DNA of 64,000 bases from Paenibacillus baekrokdamisoli (GTDB lineage: Bacteria; Bacillota; Bacilli; Paenibacillales; Paenibacillaceae). The notes under the pieces are model-generated. The model did not search any database. It saw only the letters and a program-made list of their open reading frames with translations, and was not told the DNA's origin. A program made the translations under genes and the position numbers. The stretch is taken from the NCBI RefSeq assembly GCF_003945345.1, contig NZ_AP019308.1, positions 4,171,501 through 4,235,500 on the forward strand, given 5' to 3'. Positions 8,237 to 17,179 of the stretch are shown piece by piece. Position 1 is the stretch's first letter, and every line of letters begins with the position of its first letter.

Positions 8237-10798
8237 TCATTCCAATATTTTTAAATCTTTGGCACGTTGCAGTGCTTGCACGCGATTGTTTACTCTAAAC
8301 TTTCTATACAAGTTTTTTATATGCGACTTTACGGTCTCACCCGTGATGTTCAAATGGTGCGCAATCTCCTTGTTCGACAATCCGCCCGCGATCAACCGTA
8401 AAATCTTTGTTTCCTGTTCGGTCACTATTATTTTAAAAGACAGCTCATCTTCCGACGTGACATTCAACGCTAACAGCAGCTGCTTCACATAGGCTAAGGA
8501 AGCCGAGGGGGTGTTATTGCTTAAGAGAATCCCTTGCTGCACTTCCAAATATGCGGAAAGCATCTCCGCCATCATAGGACCTTCGTCAATAAAGCTGCGG
8601 ATATACCCCTCTGGTTCCGCCAAATGCAAAGCGTTCCCTAGCTGATTAAGCGCAGTCTCCGTTTGACCCAAACGCATAAGCGTTATACTTTGCAGAATCA
8701 ATCCCTTAATTCGATCCCGGAGACGATCTTCCTTGTGGAGTAAATGATCTAGCCGTTCTAATAGGTACAATGCATCTTCCAACCGTCCACATGCCACAAG
8801 CACTCTAGCCAAGGTCAGATGCTCTATCATACGATACAGAGAAACCTCATCCGTATGCGCCAGACCGCAGCTTTGCAACCAATCATTTGCATCTTGGACT
8901 AAGCCTTGCCGCAGGGATAGACAAGCTTGCTCCGCTTCGATATTTAACATAAATAATTCATAATCGGGGGAGTCTATCTGTGACTTCACATTCGCGAGCA
9001 GCTCTGAAGCTCGGTTTGCATTTCCTTGTGCTTGCTGAATCCGCGAAGCGCTAATGGCAATCGAAATCAAAAGCCGCGCAAAGGGCTGTACGTCCTTGCG
9101 TGAAAGTGCCTGACTTACATAGAAGTCTGCCTCTTCCAACCGATTCCACTCGTACAGCAATTTGCTATAAGAAGCTAATAAGAGACCGATAAAGGGGTAT
9201 TTTTCCTTGCCACCAAAAATATGAATCCATTTCGATAAAAAAACATCCGCCGCATGAAGATCATTAATAAAAGCCAAATGATCATCAAACGCATCATAGC
9301 CTTGATATCTGTTGCGCCCCATCGTTTGAAAGAAGCTGCCTTCTGGCATATATCGTTCTACCAACTCAAAATAGGCAGACGTTCGCTCCAAGTCCTTTTG
9401 AAGATATGAGGTAATCGAACAGAAAAAATAGATATTGCCCATTGCCTGGTTCCATTGCGCATCACTCAATCTCCCCTGCATCCCTTGAAACCGGACTTCG
9501 GCTTGCTCTACTCTTCTAAAAGCGGCTTCCCATTCTCCGACTCCCAGCAATACGGATATGTAAAACATTTCAATCATCGGCTTCTCTGCAAAGGAATTTT
9601 CCGGTAAAACAGATACCCATCTATTCAACGTAACACTCTTCGATTGCATCAATGTATACAGGTTTTTCTCGATTAGCCGAACGGCATCGTCATATTGTTT
9701 TCCTTCTAAAAAATGCTCTACCGCTTCTTCATCAAATCCATGATCCTCCAACCAATTCGCCGCACGGATATGCGCTTGCCTCCATTTATCCGGATCTGAT
9801 CTGGACAATATTTGCTGCAAAAAATCGGAAAGCAAATGATGATACCTATACCAATTCCTGTGATCATCAAGTGGGATAATAAACAAATTCAGCTGCTCTA
9901 GCCTTTCCAATTGCTCCTGACCATTCATTTGACCCGTTACGAACTGACACAGAGAATGATTCATCCGGCTTAAAACGGACGTTTCCAATAAAAAATTGCG
10001 CATTGACTCGGATTGATGCTGAAACACTTCTTCTAGCAAATAATCGGAGATATTATGCTGCTGACCGCTAAATTGATGAATAGACTTGGCTATATCATCA
10101 CTGCGCTTTAGAGAGATCGCCGCCAGCTGCAGCCCGCTAATCCACCCCTCTGTCTGATGGAACAGCTGAGTCACTTGCTCCTTTGTTAACAATAAATCTG
10201 TCATATCTCGAAAAAAGACAAGCCCCTCATCCAGTTGAAAGCGCAAGTCCTGCATGTCGATTTGATGTAATTCTCCTTTCGCCAGAAGGCGAGTGGTAGG
10301 GATCGACAATTCAGCACGGCTTGCGATATAAAGATGGATATGAGAAGGCAAATGCTCTATCAAATAGATGAACGAATCATGAATAGTAGGAAGCGCAATG
10401 AACTGGTAATCGTCGAGAATGATCACCAGTTCGCTAGTTAAACCATTCAGTTCATTCAGCAGCGCCGTAATCACAGGCTCGAAATGTACCGAAGGACCTT
10501 TCTCAAGAAGAGACCCGACCGTCTTGCCAAATCCAGGTACTTTCTCCTGAATTGATGCGGTTATATATCTCCAGAACCTTATCCAATCATTATCCTGCCT
10601 ATCAAGCGACACCCACGCAACAAGTGCACGGCATTGTTTCACCCACTCACTTAACGCCGTTGTTTTCCCGTAACCGGCCTGAGCGGAAACAAGCGTCAAC
10701 TTGGCTTCCATTCCCTCATTAAGCTTGCGTATCAGCCTCGGTCTGGACACCAAAGCATTACGCCCATGGGGGATATGAAGCTTAGTACTTACAATCAT
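8237..10798 (-). CDS. MalT-type LuxR family ATP-dependent transcriptional activator
   Basis: An 853-residue signal-transduction ATPase with numerous domains (STAND class). Near the N-terminus are SAQAGYGKTT (P-loop) and LVIILDDYQ (Walker B); a long helical TPR-like sensor region follows; the last 60 residues are a LuxR helix-turn-helix (LTxxE-like TEQETKILRLIAGGLSNKEIA, then TGETVKSHI). Such proteins multimerise on binding an inducer plus ATP and activate promoters. The start was set at ATG 10798, giving MIVSTKLHIP, because GGAGG lies eight bases upstream; an in-frame ATG at 10858 lacks one. It is a single-gene unit between two terminators, so its target is unclear. Confidence 0.9.
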   Translation of the reverse strand: MIVSTKLHIPHGRNALVSRPRLIRKLNEGMEAKLTLVSAQAGYGKTTALSEWVKQCRALVAWVSLDRQDNDWIRFWRYITASIQEKVPGFGKTVGSLLEKGPSVHFEPVITALLNELNGLTSELVIILDDYQFIALPTIHDSFIYLIEHLPSHIHLYIASRAELSIPTTRLLAKGELHQIDMQDLRFQLDEGLVFFRDMTDLLLTKEQVTQLFHQTEGWISGLQLAAISLKRSDDIAKSIHQFSGQQHNISDYLLEEVFQHQSESMRNFLLETSVLSRMNHSLCQFVTGQMNGQEQLERLEQLNLFIIPLDDHRNWYRYHHLLSDFLQQILSRSDPDKWRQAHIRAANWLEDHGFDEEAVEHFLEGKQYDDAVRLIEKNLYTLMQSKSVTLNRWVSVLPENSFAEKPMIEMFYISVLLGVGEWEAAFRRVEQAEVRFQGMQGRLSDAQWNQAMGNIYFFCSITSYLQKDLERTSAYFELVERYMPEGSFFQTMGRNRYQGYDAFDDHLAFINDLHAADVFLSKWIHIFGGKEKYPFIGLLLASYSKLLYEWNRLEEADFYVSQALSRKDVQPFARLLISIAISASRIQQAQGNANRASELLANVKSQIDSPDYELFMLNIEAEQACLSLRQGLVQDANDWLQSCGLAHTDEVSLYRMIEHLTLARVLVACGRLEDALYLLERLDHLLHKEDRLRDRIKGLILQSITLMRLGQTETALNQLGNALHLAEPEGYIRSFIDEGPMMAEMLSAYLEVQQGILLSNNTPSASLAYVKQLLLALNVTSEDELSFKIIVTEQETKILRLIAGGLSNKEIAHHLNITGETVKSHIKNLYRKFRVNNRVQALQRAKDLKILE

Positions 10799-10937
10799 TG
10801 GAATATCCTCCGTATTTACAAGATGACTGGAAATGAATTTATAGTAAGAGTGCTTCAAACACCACGATTTCTCAACTTGGAATATTCAATAATTGTATCA
10901 ATGATCGTCAAATTTCACCACAAAAACTCATCTGCTC

Positions 10938-10977
10938 AAACAAAGCAGACCTGTCCAAGTACCCGACAGATCTGCTT
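10938..10977 (-). terminator. Terminator of the 16952-11012 glycan operon
   Basis: Arms 10943-10955 and 10965-10977 pair over 13 bases with one G-U, followed by TTTGTTT on the minus strand. It lies about 35 bases after the SGNH hydrolase stop codon. Confidence 0.8.
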
Positions 10978-11011
10978 ATTTGTGATGATTCCAGATTTTC
11001 CGATAATTGAA

Positions 11012-11638
11012 TCAACTGCTACGCGGCAATGGCTCATTTCTAATGCCGCACGCGTCTAACCAATTAAGCGCCATGAGTAAATTACCGGTCGAGTTCATAT
11101 GGACCTGATCATAAGTGAGAACTTTCCCTTGCTGAGTCCTCAAGTACTGGGTAAAAACCTGATACTGCGGTACAAGGATCGCAGAGAACTTTTCCGCCAT
11201 TTCCCTAATAATTTGGTTATACGGAAGCAGTCGCTCGTTCTTCCCATCGTTAGGATTCTCCGAGATGATCGTCGTCTCCATTAAGATCAGAGAAGCGGCC
11301 GTCTGCTTCTTCGTCTCCGTCAACAATTCGCGATACGTGTCTCTATATTGCGTAAGACTGACCTCTTTCCAATCATCGTTAATGCCGATGGACACCGATA
11401 ACCAATCGGGATTTAAAGCAATAACATCCTCTTGCCAGCGTGCCTTAAGGTCCAGAATGGTCTCACCGCTTATTCCTCTGTTCTCCACCTGCAAAGAAAC
11501 CGCTGGTAAACCGATCGACAGATAATCCCTTACTACCCGTACGTAGCCATTGCCGATCCCCTCCGGATCACTTTTCCTTCCGCAATCCGTGATGCTGTCT
11601 CCAATGAATACGATCCTCTGTCCTTGCTGAAATAACAT
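11012..11638 (-). CDS. SGNH/GDSL-family hydrolase (probable carbohydrate esterase)
   Basis: A 208-residue protein without signal peptide. It has block I GDSITD (catalytic Ser near residue 15), block III SIGIND (Asn, oxyanion hole) and block V DQVHMNSTG (catalytic Asp and His). Such enzymes remove acetyl or other acyl groups from sugars or act as lipases. It is the last gene of a run with a binding protein and permeases, 16 bases after the binding protein, so deacetylation of an imported oligosaccharide is the best guess. Confidence 0.88.
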   Translation of the reverse strand: MLFQQGQRIVFIGDSITDCGRKSDPEGIGNGYVRVVRDYLSIGLPAVSLQVENRGISGETILDLKARWQEDVIALNPDWLSVSIGINDDWKEVSLTQYRDTYRELLTETKKQTAASLILMETTIISENPNDGKNERLLPYNQIIREMAEKFSAILVPQYQVFTQYLRTQQGKVLTYDQVHMNSTGNLLMALNWLDACGIRNEPLPRSS

Positions 11639-11654
11639 CTGTCATCTGCTCCTC

Positions 11655-13250
11655 TTAACGACCTTCAGCCGCAGCTTCCTTGTTCGTTTCTTCAATGACC
11701 TTCGTACCGCCTTTTGCCAACCATGTTTCCTTGAACTTAGCGAAATCGGCCGTTACGTCCTTGGAGTTGACGATCAGCTTAATCATCTCCTCATTGACTA
11801 AATCATTAAGCTGAGTGGGGACGCTCGGATCCAATGCCTTCTCACTAATATTTAAGTACGCCAAAGGGTTAGGGACGGCATAATCCCCGGTAGATTTAGA
11901 AAGCGCCACGATATCTTCCTTGTTAGGCATACTGTCAGGAAGATAGTTCGAGTTCCAAGATACAAGCGCTTTAAGACTGAACGCCTTGTCTTTGGATTTT
12001 TCTTCATCCGTCATCAGCGGAACAATCTTGTCTCCATCTTTCTTATAATGAACGCCTTCGATCCCGTTAAGCATTAAATCTTGGCCTTCATCCGAGAGGA
12101 GGTAGTCCAGCAATTCCAAGGCCTTCTTCTGTTTTTCTTCCGAAATACCGGCATTAATAGACGTTTCACACCAGAAATTGTTGAAGCCGTCCATTCGTTG
12201 AATACCTGTTTTTCCTTTCATTGTACCTACCCAAGTAAAGATGGACTTCGGGTCTGCTTCCGGTTTCGCCTGTTTGAACTTGTTATAGATATCATTATAG
12301 AACGTTGCATTCGCATTATGGATAATTATTCCAACTTTTCCTGTAACGAATTTCTCAATCTTCTTGTCATCTGTGTTAAGCATGAATTCAGGATCGAGGA
12401 TCTTCTCGTTGTACATCTTGTTCAAAAATGATACCGCATCCTTCATCTTGTCGGAGATAACCTCAGGCGACCATTGTCCGTCTTTATTCTCCCAGCGATC
12501 CGTGCTCGTATCGAACGCATTAAAAATCGGATATTGCCACCATACTCCGCCGGAGCTCGAAGTGTAACCATAAGTATCCTTCTTGTTATTGCCATCAGGG
12601 TCATTCTCCGTGAATGCCTTGGCAACTGCGTAGAATTCATCGAGTGTCGTCGGCACTTGCAAATGCAGCTTGTCTAACCAATCTTTGCGAATAAGAATGT
12701 TATGCCCGCTTACCGCATCCTTGCCGCTTCCTGCCTCGTTATAAATGGGAAGCGCATAATGCTTATCTCCCGTTGTCTTAGCCAGCACAGCAAAGTTAGC
12801 CAGTGACTTTTGGATGTTCGGGTACTGACCAGCATAATCTGAGATCGGAAGGATCATTCCCTCTTTAATCCATTGACGATATTGAACCGGACGGTCAATC
12901 CCATAAGAGACGAATACGTCGGGCATTTCGCCGGATGCGATCATGACATTAAGCTTTTCCTCCCAGTCATTCCATGAAGCCGTGATCGGTTTAATACGAA
13001 TATTTAATTTTTCCTGCAGCTTCTTATAAATTAAGGAATCCGGTGCGTCCGCACCTTCAAACATCCAACTAAATACGGATAACTCAACAGGCTCCGATGA
13101 TGGGGTAGACGTATCTTCGGTGCCGTTCGTAGACGAAGGGCTTGTAGCTGCTGTTTTCTCGTTATTGTTGCCGCCACAACCGGACAGGATGCTAACTACC
13201 GCGAATATAACCATGAATAATAAGACCAGCTTGTTACTTTTTCTAAACAT
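11655..13250 (-). CDS. Extracellular solute-binding lipoprotein (LplA-like)
   Basis: A 531-residue family-1 solute-binding protein. The signal peptide ends in the lipobox LSGCGG (Cys near residue 25), followed by a Ser/Thr-rich linker and a two-lobe binding fold (starting ELSVFSWMFEG). The length and the C-terminal motif of the mature protein are usual for LplA-type oligosaccharide receptors of Paenibacillus. It follows the LplC-like permease and precedes the SGNH hydrolase. It should capture the glycan product released by the beta-helix enzyme encoded upstream. Confidence 0.92.
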   Translation of the reverse strand: MFRKSNKLVLLFMVIFAVVSILSGCGGNNNEKTAATSPSSTNGTEDTSTPSSEPVELSVFSWMFEGADAPDSLIYKKLQEKLNIRIKPITASWNDWEEKLNVMIASGEMPDVFVSYGIDRPVQYRQWIKEGMILPISDYAGQYPNIQKSLANFAVLAKTTGDKHYALPIYNEAGSGKDAVSGHNILIRKDWLDKLHLQVPTTLDEFYAVAKAFTENDPDGNNKKDTYGYTSSSGGVWWQYPIFNAFDTSTDRWENKDGQWSPEVISDKMKDAVSFLNKMYNEKILDPEFMLNTDDKKIEKFVTGKVGIIIHNANATFYNDIYNKFKQAKPEADPKSIFTWVGTMKGKTGIQRMDGFNNFWCETSINAGISEEKQKKALELLDYLLSDEGQDLMLNGIEGVHYKKDGDKIVPLMTDEEKSKDKAFSLKALVSWNSNYLPDSMPNKEDIVALSKSTGDYAVPNPLAYLNISEKALDPSVPTQLNDLVNEEMIKLIVNSKDVTADFAKFKETWLAKGGTKVIEETNKEAAAEGR

Positions 13251-13302
13251 GCATACCCAACTCCCCTAGTATTAGTTAGATTACTTTCTTCTCGTTAAAG
13301 GG

Positions 13303-14181
13303 TCAACTTTTTATTGAACCAATCATCACCCCTTTCACAAAATGCTTCTGAATGAAGGGATATACGATGATGATGGGAACGACGGAGACCATGACAACCG
13401 CATTCTTGATCGTATCGCCTAACATGAATTCTTTGCTGACGAAGCTGCCGCCGCGAGTCAGCTCCATATTGTTGTTGATGAGAATATCCCTCAGCACTAT
13501 GGCTAACGGCCATAGGTCCTTGTCGTTCAGGAACAGCATCGGGACATACCAGTTGTTCCATTGTCCTACGGCAATGAACAATCCAATGGTGACCAGGGAG
13601 GGAACCGATAAAGGAAGGATAATCTGGAAAAAGATTCTCATGTATCCCGCACCGTCCATTTTGGCCGACTCTTCGAGCTCGATCGGTATGTTCTGGAAAA
13701 AAGTCTTGAGAACGATCATGTTATACGTACTTATCGCAGCCGGGATAATCATAACTGCAAGACTGTTGACCATCCCCAAGCTCTTGATTAACAAATAATA
13801 AGGGATGAGTCCCCCACCGAAGAACATTGTGAAGATGATGAAGAGGAATATCGCCGATCTTCCCGGTAAATCTTGCTTGATCAGAGGGTATGCCGTTATA
13901 GCGGTTATTAATAATTGATACAAGGTGCCTGCCGCCGTAACAAACAAGGAGACAAGCAGTGATTTAACAATCGTATCTTTAGAGAAGACATATTCGTATG
14001 CCTCGAAAGACACTTTTCCAGGAAAGAAATGAAGACTGGATTTGATTGATTCCTCATAAGGCATTATGGAACCCACTAGAACATGCCAGAAGGGATATAA
14101 AGTGATCAAAGCCATGAATAGGAGAAATAGAATGTTCAAACCATCGAAAATTTTGCCGGATAGGCTCGTCGACTTAATCAT
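13303..14181 (-). CDS. Carbohydrate ABC transporter permease, LplC/YtcP type
   Basis: A 292-residue six-helix permease with EAA loop ELEESAKMDGAGYMRIFFQI near residue 168 and the family tail VKGVMIGSIKS. It starts 15 bases after the stop of the LplB-like gene. It is a paralogue of the permease at 336-1214 with the same length and layout. Confidence 0.92.
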   Translation of the reverse strand: MIKSTSLSGKIFDGLNILFLLFMALITLYPFWHVLVGSIMPYEESIKSSLHFFPGKVSFEAYEYVFSKDTIVKSLLVSLFVTAAGTLYQLLITAITAYPLIKQDLPGRSAIFLFIIFTMFFGGGLIPYYLLIKSLGMVNSLAVMIIPAAISTYNMIVLKTFFQNIPIELEESAKMDGAGYMRIFFQIILPLSVPSLVTIGLFIAVGQWNNWYVPMLFLNDKDLWPLAIVLRDILINNNMELTRGGSFVSKEFMLGDTIKNAVVMVSVVPIIIVYPFIQKHFVKGVMIGSIKS

Positions 14182-14196
14182 GAGGTATCGCCACCT

Positions 14197-15129
14197 TTAG
14201 TAAATTCCCTGACCGCTCAGCTTCTTAGCTATACTGTTAACCATTACCAACAGAACAAAGTTAATCACATTCAGGAAAAGTCCGATAGCAGTTGCTACGC
14301 TATACTTCCCTTGCGTTAGTCCGATACGGTAAACGTAAGTATCGATAACGTCGCCACTGTCGTACACCATCGTGTTGTACAGGTTAAATACTTGGTCGAA
14401 TCCGCCATTCATCATGCTCCCGAAGTTTAGGATGAGCAGAATGGAGATTATGGGGACCATACTTGGCAGCGTAATGTGAGTAATTTGCTTAAACCGGTTA
14501 GCTCCGTCAACAGTTGCAGCCTCGTATAAATCCGGGTTGATGCCCGACAAAGCCGCCAAGTAAATAATGGTCCCCCAGCCGATCTCCTTCCATATGCCCG
14601 AGAGAATCAGGAGCGGTCTGAACATGCTGTTGCTCGTCAGGAAATTAACGTTCTCTCCACCAAAAGCTCTAATGATCGTATTGACAAGCCCTTCATTCGA
14701 GAGGATGGAGAAAATGATACCCGATATGGTTACCCAGGAGATGAAGTGCGGCAAATAAACAATCGTTTGGATCGAGCGCTTGAAGAGCTTATGACGCACT
14801 TCATTTAATAGAATGGCTAGCACAATAGGGGCAGGAAATCCGAATATCAATCTCAACAGGTTTATCTCGATCGTATTGCGAAATACTTGCCAGAACTTAT
14901 CGGTCTCGAACAGCTTCTCGAAATGCGCGAAGCCTACCCATGGACTCCCCAGAATACCCTTTTTTATCCAGAAATCCTTAAACGCAATGGTTGCCCCATA
15001 CATGGGGATGTAACTGAAGATAATTAAGAATACAACAGCCGGGAGCAGCATGAGATAGAGCGCTTTATATTTGAAAATCCGCTTCATCAAATCATTTTTA
15101 ACATCCACTGTTACCGTGCTTGCTGCCAT
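14197..15129 (-). CDS. Carbohydrate ABC transporter permease, LplB/YteP type
   Basis: A 310-residue permease with the SYIPMYG motif after its first membrane helix and the EAA loop YEAATVDGANRFKQITHITL near residue 204. Its start overlaps the end of the beta-helix glycosidase gene by 19 bases, which implies coupled translation and strengthens the link between that enzyme and this importer. Confidence 0.92.
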   Translation of the reverse strand: MAASTVTVDVKNDLMKRIFKYKALYLMLLPAVVFLIIFSYIPMYGATIAFKDFWIKKGILGSPWVGFAHFEKLFETDKFWQVFRNTIEINLLRLIFGFPAPIVLAILLNEVRHKLFKRSIQTIVYLPHFISWVTISGIIFSILSNEGLVNTIIRAFGGENVNFLTSNSMFRPLLILSGIWKEIGWGTIIYLAALSGINPDLYEAATVDGANRFKQITHITLPSMVPIISILLILNFGSMMNGGFDQVFNLYNTMVYDSGDVIDTYVYRIGLTQGKYSVATAIGLFLNVINFVLLVMVNSIAKKLSGQGIY

Positions 15130-16952
15130 GTGTTCACTTCACCTGCTTCCTTCCGCTCGAATCCGGTGTTGTTAGATAAGGACACATTCGTACTTGTATC
15201 CGGTTCGATGTAAATATGATCCGCAGTCGTCGGAATGGTAGCCAGTCTTCTGTTGTTCTCGATGAAGATGTCCCTGCAATGGCTGACCATCAAGCTTCCC
15301 TGATAATAATCCCGGTTGGGAACGCAATTCTCGTCTCCGTCCGAATCCGTCTTGACCGCTCCCGCATTTGAATTCATGATCGCATTATCTCGAATAAACA
15401 CCCGTCTGCAGGAGGATGCATAGATCGCTTGCTGCGGGCAATTCAGTATGGTGTTGTGTTCGATCCTGATCTCATTGAAGACGGGGTAGCATGTTCTTCC
15501 TTGCTCCAGGTAGACGCCCATATAGATCACGGCCATGTTCCAGTGGTTCACATCGCTGTTCTCGATCAGATTATTGCGGATCAGGACATTCTCGACGCCG
15601 AACCCCTCCGCCCACCGCGCCTCCGCACCGCATTCAATCTGAATCGCGGAGCCTTGGTTCATGTAAAAATGATTATTCTCGACCAAGCCATTGCCGGAAT
15701 GAAGCAGTATGCCTCTAGCGCGGTTCTGATGAAAGAAATTGTTCCGCACGATATAGTTGCTGGAGTTGTATCTCCGATTGAATAGAATGGATTGATTGGA
15801 TAGCCCGGAGGGAAGGGGGCTTTCGAACTCAATCGTGCAATGCTGGTTCCGCTCGTCCCATAGCACGCTGGCAATGCTCACAGTAATTCCAGCCGGTGAC
15901 AAGTCGGTGTTACGGAACTCGATCGGATCGCCTGAGCCAAAGGGATTTCGCCATCCTTGCACGCGGCTTAATCGAATGGTTGTTTCATTGAATCTCTCGA
16001 AGCCCTGAACTGAATTATCATGAATATTTAAGCAATCGTCTCCGTTATAGCTGAAATCACAATTCTCGATTATGAAGTAGCCCTGTGAGTTGCTAACGTG
16101 ACACCCGTCCGCTGTTACAGAGATACAACGGGTCGTTCCGGGACGCTTGATGATTCGGCAATGCTCCAATGCCCAATGATGCTGATCTCCGGTCGTAACG
16201 AAGGCATGGCCTGGGGCTGAATAGATCGTCACGTTCGCCATACGCAGGTGTTGATTCCCATGTAATTCAAAGGCATTCGCGTCATAAATGTAATGGCGTA
16301 CGATATAGGTCTGACCTTGTTTCAGGAAATGGAAGGATTCATGCCTTGGCAGTTCAACGCGGACAATGTTGTTGCTCATCACCGAGATCTTGCCGAATAG
16401 ATTCCCGTTAATCTCTCGTCCAAGCTCACAGCCTGGCGTCAACGTCCGAGGATTCATCGCATTCATCGTGCGGATAGCCAGAGCCTCCGGAACCAAGTCA
16501 TACTCAGGGAAGCACAGGTCGAAGGACGATCCGTCTTCCGCAATCGCCTGCACCTGACCAATGCTTGCGAGCTGTCCTGTCTCCCAATCCCAATCCACAA
16601 TGAAGTCCTGGAATATAGCCCGTTCGCAATGCCGAATGGTGAAATAAGCGGATACGGTGGAAAATATAAATTCAGATCCCCCGCCGTTAAACCGGAAATC
16701 CCGCAATCCATCGAATACCGGATGATTTCCATTCAGAAAAGGGTACACCCCTCTCGGGACGGTTAATTCCGCTACTCTCTCTTGCTTGCAATAATCAATG
16801 GCTCTCTGGAATGCTGCTTCGTTGCAACACCCTTCCTCTGCTTTCGCGCCGAAATCCGTAACACTGACTTTCTTATATTCCTTCCAAACAGGGCTGTCGA
16901 TCTGTATATCCATCACACTTGATGACGCTTCATTAAAATTAAGATCCTCCAA
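15111..16952 (-). CDS. Right-handed parallel beta-helix glycosidase, GH110-like
   Basis: A 613-residue protein with a pectate-lyase-type opening (VSVTDFGAKAEEGCCNEAAFQRAI, near 30-52 in two parts) and many beta-helix turns (HCRIIKRPG, IIENCDFSYNGDDCLNIH, IVRNNFFHQNRARG). The paired Asp in NGDDCLNIH and the length recall GH110 alpha-1,3-galactosidases; this is my recollection and not a search result. No signal peptide is seen, so it may be intracellular. The start is uncertain. TTG at 16952 has AAGGGGAAG eight bases upstream; in-frame ATG 16913 is preceded by a six-codon ORF (MKRHQV) whose stop overlaps it (TGATG). It leads the transporter operon. Confidence 0.8.
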   Translation of the reverse strand: MEDLNFNEASSSVMDIQIDSPVWKEYKKVSVTDFGAKAEEGCCNEAAFQRAIDYCKQERVAELTVPRGVYPFLNGNHPVFDGLRDFRFNGGGSEFIFSTVSAYFTIRHCERAIFQDFIVDWDWETGQLASIGQVQAIAEDGSSFDLCFPEYDLVPEALAIRTMNAMNPRTLTPGCELGREINGNLFGKISVMSNNIVRVELPRHESFHFLKQGQTYIVRHYIYDANAFELHGNQHLRMANVTIYSAPGHAFVTTGDQHHWALEHCRIIKRPGTTRCISVTADGCHVSNSQGYFIIENCDFSYNGDDCLNIHDNSVQGFERFNETTIRLSRVQGWRNPFGSGDPIEFRNTDLSPAGITVSIASVLWDERNQHCTIEFESPLPSGLSNQSILFNRRYNSSNYIVRNNFFHQNRARGILLHSGNGLVENNHFYMNQGSAIQIECGAEARWAEGFGVENVLIRNNLIENSDVNHWNMAVIYMGVYLEQGRTCYPVFNEIRIEHNTILNCPQQAIYASSCRRVFIRDNAIMNSNAGAVKTDSDGDENCVPNRDYYQGSLMVSHCRDIFIENNRRLATIPTTADHIYIEPDTSTNVSLSNNTGFERKEAGEVNTWQQAR

Positions 16953-17121
16953 GTAAACTTCCCCTTCCAGCCACTCTTGTCTATCTCGTTTCTTTATCTA
17001 TTCTGATTATGCCATGCGCCGTCATGTGGTTATATGTACTCAGCTTGGAAACTGGGATGTAGTTTGTTACGATGTTCAAGCCATGTCAACCAGCTCAAAC
17101 TAGAGTTCACACTTTCTCACT

Positions 17122-17160
17122 TCACAAAAAAATACCCCACGAATCGAATCGCGAGGTATT
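17122..17160 (-). terminator. Terminator after the YesN-like regulator
   Basis: On the minus strand AATACCTCGCGA, a six-base loop and TCGTGGGGTATT form a 12-pair stem with two G-U pairs, then seven T. The remaining gap 16953-17121 should hold the promoter of the glycan operon; no clear operator was seen in it. Confidence 0.85.
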
Positions 17161-17179
17161 GAGCCATTTTCTATGCGTG

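Noticed and set aside
15429..15874. Open frames of up to 118 codons on the opposite strand of the GH110-like gene
   Set aside because: Overlap a well-supported gene entirely, with no ribosome binding site or known motif.
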